From contig JAHRAP010000089.1 in the NCBI GenBank assembly GCA_020027255.1, positions 1-14,308 of the forward strand: DNA of 14,308 nt, read 5' to 3'. The notes beneath the pieces are model-generated. The model was given only the letters and a program-made list of their open reading frames with translations. It searched no databases and was not told the DNA's origin. The number at the start of each line of letters is the position of its first letter. Position 1 is the stretch's first letter. Shown in pieces: positions 1-6,827 of this stretch. Position numbers and translations under genes: made by a program. Source of the stretch: Nitrosopumilaceae archaeon (GTDB lineage Archaea > Thermoproteota > Nitrososphaeria > Nitrososphaerales > Nitrosopumilaceae).

Positions 1-99
1 TTTAGACTAGTATTTTCAGAAGACATAGAAGGAGAATATAACAATATTATTAACAATAATAAAAACCTAAAATTAGTAACAGACCGTAGAGCTTGCTAA
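1..99 (+). CDS. Possible 3' end of an unidentified plus-strand gene (partial)
   Basis: From the first base of the window a plus-strand frame stays open for 32 codons and stops at TAA 97-99. The part outside the neighbouring gene reads as an acidic stretch (FSEDIEGEY), followed by an Asn/Lys-rich piece and the end LKLVTDRRAC. Its purine-rich codons look like coding in this AT-rich genome. If real, it is convergent with the prenyltransferase and overlaps its 3' end by 50 bp. I do not recognise a family. An open frame this short can arise by chance, so this is a weak call. The alternative is a minus-strand gene starting at ATG 26-24, of which only eight codons would be visible. Confidence 0.22.
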   Translation, partial: FRLVFSEDIEGEYNNIINNNKNLKLVTDRRAC

Positions 100-943
100 A
101 TAATACGATATAACTAATAGCAGATTCTAATGTATTAATGTCATTATAGTTTTCTTGTAATAAAATACCAGATTTGATTGTCAATGGAAATACTAAGAAT
201 ACCAACAAGCAATAATAAGTGATTAATGATGACAAAACAGATACTATAACAATTACATATAATAATATTGGAAAAATCCAGTAAATCATCGTTGATTTTT
301 TTTTACCAAAAATTATTATAATCGTTTTTCTACCACAGGACTTATCAGCATCAAAATCAGGAAATGACGAAACAAACAATATGAATGATGATAATATACC
401 AATGTTAATTCCAATTACAATAACATCCATATCAATCTCATAGCTCTGAATGAAGTAGCTGCCAAGCAATATCATTGCACCTTTGATGCAAACAAATATT
501 TCAGATAATCCGTGATCAACAATTTTTGTAGAATAAAAATATATTGAGAATATAGCAAAAATAAGTATTATAGCTATAATTATTCCATGAGAATATATAA
601 AATAAACTCCAATAGATATTCCAATGGATAAAAAAAATAAGCCTGCTAAATAAACATGCGATGGTTTTATCAATCCACTTGGTAGAATTCCAGTACCACC
701 ACTGAATTTTGTTCGATGAGTTTTTAGATCAATCCCACGTTTAAAATCCCAATAATCATTTAATAAATCCACACTAATGTGTAGTGATACTACACCACAT
801 ATTGTTAGTATTGCCTGGTATAGATCGACAAAATTATTATTGTGATAATTAATTATTAGGCCCATAGCTACAGAAATTATAGACGAAAATAGAAATTTAA
901 TACGAATTGCGCGTAACCAAATTTGTATTTTATTTATTAACAC
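50..943 (-). CDS. UbiA-superfamily prenyltransferase, MenA-like
   Basis: This is an integral membrane enzyme that should transfer a polyprenyl group from its diphosphate to an aromatic or other acceptor. The first Asp-rich motif is at residues 62-72 (NDYWDFKRGID) and the second at 195-206 (PDFDADKSCGRK), on cytosolic loops between many hydrophobic helices. The FPDxxxD...GRKT form and the SGGTGILPSG segment at 81-90 resemble 1,4-dihydroxy-2-naphthoate prenyltransferases (MenA) more than geranylgeranylglyceryl phosphate synthases. A role in menaquinone-type quinone synthesis is therefore likely, but the acceptor cannot be read from sequence. The length, 297 residues, is normal. The start is a GTG at 943-941. 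It is favoured because it directly precedes the conserved first helix and because a TATA-like box (967-974) sits at leaderless spacing. A DUF2203 gene on the same strand ends 55 bp upstream. Confidence 0.88.
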   Translation of the reverse strand: MLINKIQIWLRAIRIKFLFSSIISVAMGLIINYHNNNFVDLYQAILTICGVVSLHISVDLLNDYWDFKRGIDLKTHRTKFSGGTGILPSGLIKPSHVYLAGLFFLSIGISIGVYFIYSHGIIIAIILIFAIFSIYFYSTKIVDHGLSEIFVCIKGAMILLGSYFIQSYEIDMDVIVIGINIGILSSFILFVSSFPDFDADKSCGRKTIIIIFGKKKSTMIYWIFPILLYVIVIVSVLSSLITYYCLLVFLVFPLTIKSGILLQENYNDINTLESAISYIVLFSKLYGLLLILGFYYC

Positions 944-966
944 AATTTGATCAAAATATAATGCGT

Positions 967-974
967 ATTATAAA
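967..974 (-). promoter_or_regulatory. TATA-like box for the prenyltransferase gene
   Basis: On the minus strand this reads TTTATAAT, centred about 27 bp before the GTG at 943. This is the spacing expected if transcription starts at or next to the start codon (leaderless mRNA). It lies in the 55-bp gap after the DUF2203 stop. Confidence 0.5.
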
Positions 975-998
975 CTACAAATTGAGCTTAACAAAATG

Positions 999-1409
999 TC
1001 ATATCAATGTCTCATCGTTAACACACATAGGCTTTCTGCCATTAAATCCAGAATTTTTTTCATGCCAAAATTTTATTTCTGTTTCGCCATATTTCCAACA
1101 CAACCACACTTCATCTGAAAAATGCTTGGATGGAAAATCCACCAGTCCTTCATCAATGCTTTTTATGATGACACCAAGACTTTCTAAATTTGCAATGGCA
1201 TTGTATAATTCAGTTAATGCATAATTGAGTTTCTGTTTTAATTTAATGTATATCTCCATGTTTATATTTGAGTCTATATGTTGTTCAATTTCAATAACTT
1301 TATTTCTTTGTTGCAACACAATTTCATATTTTTTTATCACATTTGGCAATATTTCATTCGCTGTAGCCATAGTGAAATACGAAAACATATTAAATAATTT
1401 TTTACCCAC
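999..1409 (-). CDS. DUF2203 family protein, function unknown
   Basis: This is a small soluble protein of up to 136 residues. The family signature is visible: an N-terminal FTxxxANEILP stretch, a long charged helical middle that probably forms a coiled coil (about residues 25-75), then LGVIIKSIDEGLVDFP and the conserved EVWLCWKYGETEIKFWH and GFNGRKP blocks (about 78-126). This fits DUF2203, a family found in archaea and bacteria whose biochemical role is not known to me. Two starts are possible. One is the GTG at 1409, with a TATA-like TTTAATATG about 27 bp upstream (1432-1440). The other is the ATG at 1388, seven codons in, which has an AGGTGG stretch and another AT-rich box at fitting distances and matches the usual family N-terminus better. 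It lies between a Hef-like helicase and a prenyltransferase on the same strand, with no close coupling to either. Confidence 0.85.
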   Translation of the reverse strand: MGKKLFNMFSYFTMATANEILPNVIKKYEIVLQQRNKVIEIEQHIDSNINMEIYIKLKQKLNYALTELYNAIANLESLGVIIKSIDEGLVDFPSKHFSDEVWLCWKYGETEIKFWHEKNSGFNGRKPMCVNDETLI

Positions 1410-1431
1410 CTATTAAAAATCTTGTTACAAT

Positions 1432-1440
1432 CATATTAAA
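1432..1440 (-). promoter_or_regulatory. TATA-like box for the DUF2203 gene
   Basis: On the minus strand this reads TTTAATATG, centred about 27 bp before the GTG at 1409 and directly behind the helicase stop codon. A second candidate (TTTTTAAT, 1412-1419) has the same spacing to the internal ATG at 1388, so the promoter does not settle the start. Confidence 0.35.
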
Positions 1441-2931
1441 TTAGAAATACAAATCCAATGATTTAGACGGATTATTTAAAACATGTGAAATTTGTGCGCC
1501 CATATTTTTTGCCGCCATGGATTTTCTTATTCCTATTTGGTAATATGTTTCATCAATAGTATTTTTAGCAATAAGTACAAATACTTTTCCAGAGTATTTT
1601 CTTCCAGTTCTACCTTTACGTTGTATAAACCTAATGGAGCTTGGGACGTTATCATAAAATATCACGTTATTAACTTCTGAGATATCTAATCCTTCTTCTC
1701 CTACTTTAGTAGCTATTAGAACTTTATAGTCATTATTTTTAAATTTTTGCACTGTTTCAATTTGTTTTTTTTGTTTTAAGCCAGTTTTTCCAGCCTTACC
1801 AATTAAAAATCCATTTTTAATATTCATTCCTGTTAATTTCTCATGTATTATTTCTACAGAATCCCTATAGCTTGTAAATATAATCGTCTTACTATCTAAT
1901 TGTTTAACAATATCTTTCAATTTTATAATTTTATCATGCTCAAAACCATTTTCTTGCATTGCTTTGGATGCAATTATTCCACGTGTGAAATTAATATCAT
2001 TAAACAAGTAGTCGACACCAAATTTTTTTAATTTCATCCTTGCACAAAAACGTAAAAATGAAGTTACACCATGTGATTCGAACATATTTAATGCATAATG
2101 GATTCGTATAGTAGTAAAATATAATTTTGTCAAATATTTATTTTTACTAGTTATATAATTTTGCATTTTAAGTAATTTGGATAATGATTTATTGGAATAT
2201 ATAACAACACCATATTTTTGTAATTTGGCATATTTATCATCTAATGATGCTTTGAGTAAACTTTGCACATGTTTCATTTCAGGAGACAGACTTACCAAAA
2301 TCCATTCAATTTTGGTATCTTGTATATATGGTTTTACATCTGGGCTGTCTTCTGTCCTATAAGCTATTTTGGTTATTCTTAGATTATGTACTATTTCAAC
2401 AGCTTTTTCTTTTTCGCTTGGCAATGTTGCTGTCATTCCAATTATTTTAGTATTATGATCTGCGATTTCTGATGCAATATAAGAATATGCATAATGCCCA
2501 ATAGATCGATGAGCTTCATCAAAAATAACTAAACCAAATTTGTCAGGAAGTATTATATTTCTAATTAGATCATTTTTTGCTATTTCTGGTGTTGCACAGA
2601 TCACGCTATTCTCCCATAATTTTCTTCTTTTGGTTATTATATCTTCGCCAGTAATTAATGCTATATCAAATATTGTCAATGTGTTTTTAAGGAATTCGTA
2701 ATGTTGATGCACTAAGACTTTGGTAGGAGCTAGAAATAAAATAGCTTTTTCACCTACAGAAAGATATTGTGCTATTATTTGAACTGCTATAGCAGTTTTT
2801 CCAAGTCCAGTAGGAAGAACTATTAAACAGTTTTCATCAATAGTTTGACCAGCCAAATTTATTTGGTAGTCTCTAGACTCCATAGATTTTACACGTATAA
2901 AATGATGAACTATATAATTATCATGTTTCAT
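1441..2931 (-). CDS. hef: Hef-like superfamily 2 helicase without nuclease domain
   Basis: This is a DNA helicase of the archaeal Hef/FANCM type, expected to act on stalled or branched replication forks. Visible motifs are the Q-type DYQINLAG (21-28), Walker A PTGLGKT (40-46), DEAH (138-141), TAT (167-169), SYRDS (354-358), ATKVGEEGLD (407-416) and QRKGRTGR (437-444). Between the two RecA folds (about 200-330) is a helical, basic insertion like the thumb domain of Hef. Euryarchaeal Hef continues with an XPF nuclease and helix-hairpin-helix region. Here the protein ends at 496 residues, about 50 after motif VI, so it is a helicase-only form, as I would expect in this lineage. The last residues, SKSLDLYF, resemble a PCNA-interacting motif lacking the usual Gln. 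ATG 2931 is supported by a TATA-like box; Met17 is an alternative start nearer the conserved region. Confidence 0.9.
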   Translation of the reverse strand: MKHDNYIVHHFIRVKSMESRDYQINLAGQTIDENCLIVLPTGLGKTAIAVQIIAQYLSVGEKAILFLAPTKVLVHQHYEFLKNTLTIFDIALITGEDIITKRRKLWENSVICATPEIAKNDLIRNIILPDKFGLVIFDEAHRSIGHYAYSYIASEIADHNTKIIGMTATLPSEKEKAVEIVHNLRITKIAYRTEDSPDVKPYIQDTKIEWILVSLSPEMKHVQSLLKASLDDKYAKLQKYGVVIYSNKSLSKLLKMQNYITSKNKYLTKLYFTTIRIHYALNMFESHGVTSFLRFCARMKLKKFGVDYLFNDINFTRGIIASKAMQENGFEHDKIIKLKDIVKQLDSKTIIFTSYRDSVEIIHEKLTGMNIKNGFLIGKAGKTGLKQKKQIETVQKFKNNDYKVLIATKVGEEGLDISEVNNVIFYDNVPSSIRFIQRKGRTGRKYSGKVFVLIAKNTIDETYYQIGIRKSMAAKNMGAQISHVLNNPSKSLDLYF

Positions 2932-2954
2932 TAAAATGAGTTAAATTATTGATG

Positions 2955-2962
2955 ATTTAAAT
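2955..2962 (-). promoter_or_regulatory. TATA-like box for the Hef-like helicase gene
   Basis: ATTTAAAT is centred about 27 bp before the helicase ATG (2931), the spacing for a leaderless transcript. It shares the 71-bp divergent spacer 2932-3002 with the deaminase promoter. Confidence 0.45.
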
Positions 2963-2972
2963 TATTAATTTG

Positions 2973-2980
2973 TTTTATAT
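2973..2980 (+). promoter_or_regulatory. TATA-like box for the deaminase-polymerase operon
   Basis: TTTTATAT is centred 26-27 bp before the ATG at 3003, fitting a leaderless start. It is about 18 bp from the oppositely directed helicase box, so TBP/TFB binding on the two sides may interfere. Confidence 0.5.
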
Positions 2981-3002
2981 GTACAATTATTAATTTAGAT
3001 AT

Positions 3003-3524
3003 ATGAAAATAGATTTTGAAAGACCTAACTGGGAAGAATATTTTATGTTACAAGCAGAATTAGTTAAATTGCGTTCTAATTGCATGATTAGAAAAGTAGG
3101 AGCTATCATAGTTAAAAATAACAGGCAAGTCTCTGCAGGCTATAATGGAACACCTCCAGGGCTTAAAAATTGCTATGAGGGAGGTTGCGATAGATGTAAA
3201 CAAAGAATAAATAAAAAAATAGAATCCGGAATGCTTTTAGATAGATGTATGTGCAGCCATGCAGAAGCTAATGCTATAATACATTGTACATTATTAGGAA
3301 TCAAAATTGTAAATGACTCAATTTTATACAGTACTCATATTCCATGCTTGGAATGTACTAAAATGGCAATAACAATAGGCATAAAGGACATAATATCAGT
3401 AAGATCGTATATGGATCCATATAACTACTTGATCAAAAATAAAACCGTGAATATAAAATTAATAAATATAGATAAGCTCAAGTATTGGACAAAATTACTA
3501 AATTATACAATTGAGCAAAAATGA
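3003..3524 (+). CDS. Deoxycytidylate (dCMP) deaminase family protein
   Basis: This cytosolic zinc enzyme is expected to deaminate dCMP to dUMP, the precursor for thymidylate. The catalytic centre is visible as H86-A-E88 (CSHAEANA) and P114-C115-L-E-C118, the CDA-superfamily zinc ligands and the proton-shuttle Glu. The substrate loop SAGYNGTPPG (44-53) is typical of dCMP deaminases. Extra cysteines at 57, 62, 65, 82 and 84 could hold a second, structural zinc, as in the phage T4-like and ComEB-like group. At 173 residues the length is normal. The ATG at 3003 gives the usual N-terminal RPNWEEYFM and follows a TATA-like box. The last 14 bases overlap the start of the polymerase gene, so the two are very likely co-transcribed. 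A ComEB-type or riboflavin-type deaminase is less likely given the substrate loop. Confidence 0.9.
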   Translation: MKIDFERPNWEEYFMLQAELVKLRSNCMIRKVGAIIVKNNRQVSAGYNGTPPGLKNCYEGGCDRCKQRINKKIESGMLLDRCMCSHAEANAIIHCTLLGIKIVNDSILYSTHIPCLECTKMAITIGIKDIISVRSYMDPYNYLIKNKTVNIKLINIDKLKYWTKLLNYTIEQK

Positions 3525-6081
3525 ATTACAAAAACATGGTTACAATAAAGATATTATTGGCAAGCCACCGCATCCATTATTACTTGTATCTGCCACATAT
3601 GATGGTAAAAAAAGAATAGCCGTTCTAAAATTTTACGATGTGGGATTACAAAAAATAATATTGTGGGAAGACAATACAAATCACAAGCCTTATTGTTATT
3701 CAAAATTAGAATTATCAGATTTAGAATTTTTACAAGAACGTGATGACGTGATTAAAATAGAAAAAGTACCAAAGATTGATTTGTTATTGGATAAAAAAAT
3801 ATATGTTTCAAAAATAATTGTCAAAGATCCGTTAGCAATAGGTGGAACACAATTCAATAAAAGTATTAGAAATATTACAAAGACATGGGAATCAGATATA
3901 AAATATTATGAAAACTACTTATATGATAATTCACTTAATATAGGTAAATTTTATGAGTTAAAAAATAATAATATAATACCATATGAATTCCAAACTTCGG
4001 ACAAAATACAAACCATATTAAAAAATTTACTTCTTAAAAAACATACATATGATGGAATGATCGATAACTTTCAATTTAAAAATAAAATTTTAAATTGGGC
4101 AAAATTATTGGACCAACCACTACCTAAGATCAAGAGAATAAGCTTTGATATAGAAGTTGAATCAGAAATTGGCAGAATCCCAGATATCAAATTAGCCACA
4201 AAAAAAATAACTGCAATAGGATTTACTGGAAGCGATGGATTTAAACAAGTTTCAATACTTAAAAAGTCTGATAGCGATGATGATGGAAAAAATGAGTTAG
4301 ATGAAGATGTAAAAATAGTATTTTTTGATGACGAAAAAAACCTTATTTCGGATGCATTTCGTATTTTAGATTCGTATCCTTTTGTAATTACGTTTAATGG
4401 AGATGGTTTTGATATACCGTATTTAGTAAAACGTGCTGAAAATTTGCTTATGGAAAATACTCACAATCCATTCATCATGTTAAGAGATTCGTCGACATTA
4501 AAAAATGGAATACACGTAGATTTGTATAGAACATTTTCAAATAGATCTTATCAAATTTATGCTTTTAACAATAAATATGCTGATTTTTCTTTGGATAGCA
4601 TAGCTAAAGCGTTACTTAATAAATCCAAACTATATCATGGAACTAATATTAATGATTTAAAATCATATCAACTAGCACGTTATTGTTTTAATGATGCCCA
4701 ATTAACATACGAATTGACAAGTTTTGATGAAGATGTATTAATGAATTTATTTATTGTGATATCTAGAATTGCAAAAATGCCTATAGACGATATTTCTAGA
4801 ATGGGAGTGTCTCAATGGATTAGGAGTCTTTTGTATTATGAACATAGACAAAACAACGCAATAATTCCGCGTAGAGACGAATTAGAAAACAGATCAGCTG
4901 ATGTAATAAGCAACGCTATAATCAAAGACAAAAAATTTCGTGGAGGATTAGTAGTAGAACCAATAGAAGGTATTCATTTCAATGTAGTAGTTATGGATTT
5001 TGCTAGTCTATACCCATCAATTATCAAGATAAAAAATTTGTCATATGAAACAATACGTTGTATCCATTCTGACTGCAAACAAAATACCATTACAGAAACT
5101 AACCACTGGTCGTGCATGAAAAAAAATGGATTGACTTCATCAATAATAGGATCTTTAAGAGATTTACGAGTAAATTATTATAAATATCTCTCTAAAAAAT
5201 CAGATGTCGAGGAACAGAAATTATATGCGACTGTTAGCCAAGCACTTAAAGTTATTTTAAATGCAAGCTATGGTGTTATGGGTGCAGAAATATTTCCTTT
5301 ATATTTTTTGCCAGCTGCAGAAGCAACTACAGCAATAGGAAGATATACTATTTTAGAAACCATAAAAAAATTCAAAAAAAATTCAATTGACGTATTATAT
5401 GGCGATACAGATTCTCTATTTTTAAAAAATCCAACAAATGAACAGATAAAATTTGTCATCGAGAGTGCAAAAAATGAACATAACGTAGATCTAGAAATAG
5501 ACAAAAAATATAGATATGTAGCTTTAAGTAAAAGAAAAAAAAATTATTTTGGAGTTACAAATGATGGGAAAGTAGATGTGAAAGGTTTAACCGGAAAAAA
5601 ATCACATACACCATTATTTATTAAAAATTTATTTCAGGAATTATTAAAAATATTAGCTCAAATTAAATCAAATAATGATTTTGAAAATGCTAAAATTCAA
5701 ATTAGTAATAAAATATCTGAATGCGCGAAAATGCTCACATCAAAAAAAATATCTTTAAACGAATTAGCGTTCAATGTGATGATTAGTAAGGCGCCTTCAG
5801 AGTATATTAAAACGATTCCACAGCATATACGAGCTGCACGATTATTAGAATCTATAAAAACTGTAAAAAAAGGAGATATAATATCATATGTTAAGATAAT
5901 AAATAAACCAGGAGTTAAACCAGTGGAAATAGCACACAACGAAGAAATAGATGCTAAGAAGTATATGGAATTCATGGAATCTACATTAGATCAGATAATA
6001 TCGTCTATGAACTTAGATTTTGATACAATATTAGGGAAACCAAAACAGACAGGTCTAGATCAATTTTTTTGGGCTGATTAA
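3511..6081 (+). CDS. polB: Family B DNA polymerase with 3'-5' exonuclease
   Basis: This is a replicative or repair DNA polymerase of archaeal family B, 856 residues. The exonuclease motifs are intact: Exo I D213-I-E215, Exo II N296...F300-D301 and Exo III Y391...D395. The polymerase motifs are also intact: A, D496-FASLYPSI; B, K580...NASYG 584-588; and C, YGDTDS 630-635. SKRKKNYFG follows in the palm. A Cys/His cluster just after motif A (C517, H519, C522, H532, C535) may bind zinc. The C-terminus QTGLDQFF is a textbook PCNA-interacting (PIP) box, so PCNA should tether it. The start is a TTG at 3511. An in-frame TAA at 3499-3501 rules out anything upstream, and no in-frame ATG or GTG occurs before the conserved N-terminal fold. 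It overlaps the deaminase gene by 14 bases without a clear ribosome binding site, which suggests translational coupling. Confidence 0.96.
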   Translation: MSKNELQKHGYNKDIIGKPPHPLLLVSATYDGKKRIAVLKFYDVGLQKIILWEDNTNHKPYCYSKLELSDLEFLQERDDVIKIEKVPKIDLLLDKKIYVSKIIVKDPLAIGGTQFNKSIRNITKTWESDIKYYENYLYDNSLNIGKFYELKNNNIIPYEFQTSDKIQTILKNLLLKKHTYDGMIDNFQFKNKILNWAKLLDQPLPKIKRISFDIEVESEIGRIPDIKLATKKITAIGFTGSDGFKQVSILKKSDSDDDGKNELDEDVKIVFFDDEKNLISDAFRILDSYPFVITFNGDGFDIPYLVKRAENLLMENTHNPFIMLRDSSTLKNGIHVDLYRTFSNRSYQIYAFNNKYADFSLDSIAKALLNKSKLYHGTNINDLKSYQLARYCFNDAQLTYELTSFDEDVLMNLFIVISRIAKMPIDDISRMGVSQWIRSLLYYEHRQNNAIIPRRDELENRSADVISNAIIKDKKFRGGLVVEPIEGIHFNVVVMDFASLYPSIIKIKNLSYETIRCIHSDCKQNTITETNHWSCMKKNGLTSSIIGSLRDLRVNYYKYLSKKSDVEEQKLYATVSQALKVILNASYGVMGAEIFPLYFLPAAEATTAIGRYTILETIKKFKKNSIDVLYGDTDSLFLKNPTNEQIKFVIESAKNEHNVDLEIDKKYRYVALSKRKKNYFGVTNDGKVDVKGLTGKKSHTPLFIKNLFQELLKILAQIKSNNDFENAKIQISNKISECAKMLTSKKISLNELAFNVMISKAPSEYIKTIPQHIRAARLLESIKTVKKGDIISYVKIINKPGVKPVEIAHNEEIDAKKYMEFMESTLDQIISSMNLDFDTILGKPKQTGLDQFFWAD

Positions 6082-6104
6082 AAATATTAGTTTTATAGCA
6101 ATTA

Positions 6105-6113
6105 TTTTATATA
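6105..6113 (+). promoter_or_regulatory. TATA-like box upstream of triosephosphate isomerase
   Basis: TTTTATATA lies in the 63-bp gap after polB, centred about 36 bp before the ATG at 6145. This would give a start about 9 bases upstream of the codon. The spacing is less ideal than for the other boxes in the window, and readthrough from polB is also possible. Confidence 0.35.
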
Positions 6114-6144
6114 CCAATTAACATCATGTAAATAGATATTATTT

Positions 6145-6804
6145 ATGTTTATAATAAATTGTAAGAATTATGATAACATAGATGAAAAAAATATCATCAA
6201 GTTATCAAAAATCATCAAAAAAATTTCGCTCAAACATAAAACTCAGATAGGTATTGCACCGCCACATCATTTATTGACAATCCCACATAAATATAAAATA
6301 CCAGTGTTTGCACAACATGTAGATAATATAGACAAGAATAATAGTACTGGATTTTTAATACCTAAATCTATCAAAATATCTAAGATTAATGGAAGTTTAA
6401 TAAATCATAGCGAACATAGAATTTCCAAGAATGATATCGTAGGACTAATACAAAAAATTAAAAAATTAAATATGATTTCAATATTATGTGTGGAAAGAAC
6501 AGATGAATTACAATCGTATTTGAAATATAATCCTACATATATTGCAATAGAACCTAAAAATTTGATTGGTACAGGCAGATCAATCACAACAGAAAAACCA
6601 GAGATCATAATACAAGCTTCTAAAATATTACAAAATTATAAAACTAAGCTTTTGTGTGGGGCAGGGATTAGTTCTGGCATAGATGTAAAAAAAGTAATGG
6701 AGTTAGGGGCATATGGAATATTAGTATCTAGTTCAATAATAAAATCTAAAATGTGGGATAAGACGATAGATGAATTTGCTAATGCAATGTTTAATAACAT
6801 ATGA
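6145..6804 (+). CDS. tpiA: Triosephosphate isomerase, archaeal short type
   Basis: This enzyme interconverts dihydroxyacetone phosphate and glyceraldehyde 3-phosphate in the cytosol. In this autotroph it probably works in the gluconeogenic direction. It is a TIM barrel of 219 residues, the compact archaeal length against about 250 in bacteria. Catalytic residues are visible: N5 and K7 in INCKNY, H88 in NHSEHR, and E136 in IAIEPKNLIGTG. The phosphate-binding loops follow as LLCGAGIS (169-176) and GILVSS (191-196). The ATG at 6145 gives the canonical N-terminus. The gene starts 63 bp after polB and ends 23 bp before the pyruvate phosphate dikinase gene, so the two metabolic genes may share a transcript. 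Confidence 0.95.
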   Translation: MFIINCKNYDNIDEKNIIKLSKIIKKISLKHKTQIGIAPPHHLLTIPHKYKIPVFAQHVDNIDKNNSTGFLIPKSIKISKINGSLINHSEHRISKNDIVGLIQKIKKLNMISILCVERTDELQSYLKYNPTYIAIEPKNLIGTGRSITTEKPEIIIQASKILQNYKTKLLCGAGISSGIDVKKVMELGAYGILVSSSIIKSKMWDKTIDEFANAMFNNI

Positions 6805-6827
6805 GTTGATTTCTCTACTGTAAAAAA

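Noticed and set aside
1..26. Start of another minus-strand gene at ATG 26-24 (MSSENTSL...)
   Set aside because: Only eight codons are visible, and the spacing of AT-rich boxes upstream is not convincing.
907..1416. Plus-strand open frames opposite the DUF2203 gene
   Set aside because: The minus strand here carries clear DUF2203 motifs; the plus-strand peptides are shadows with no recognisable domain.
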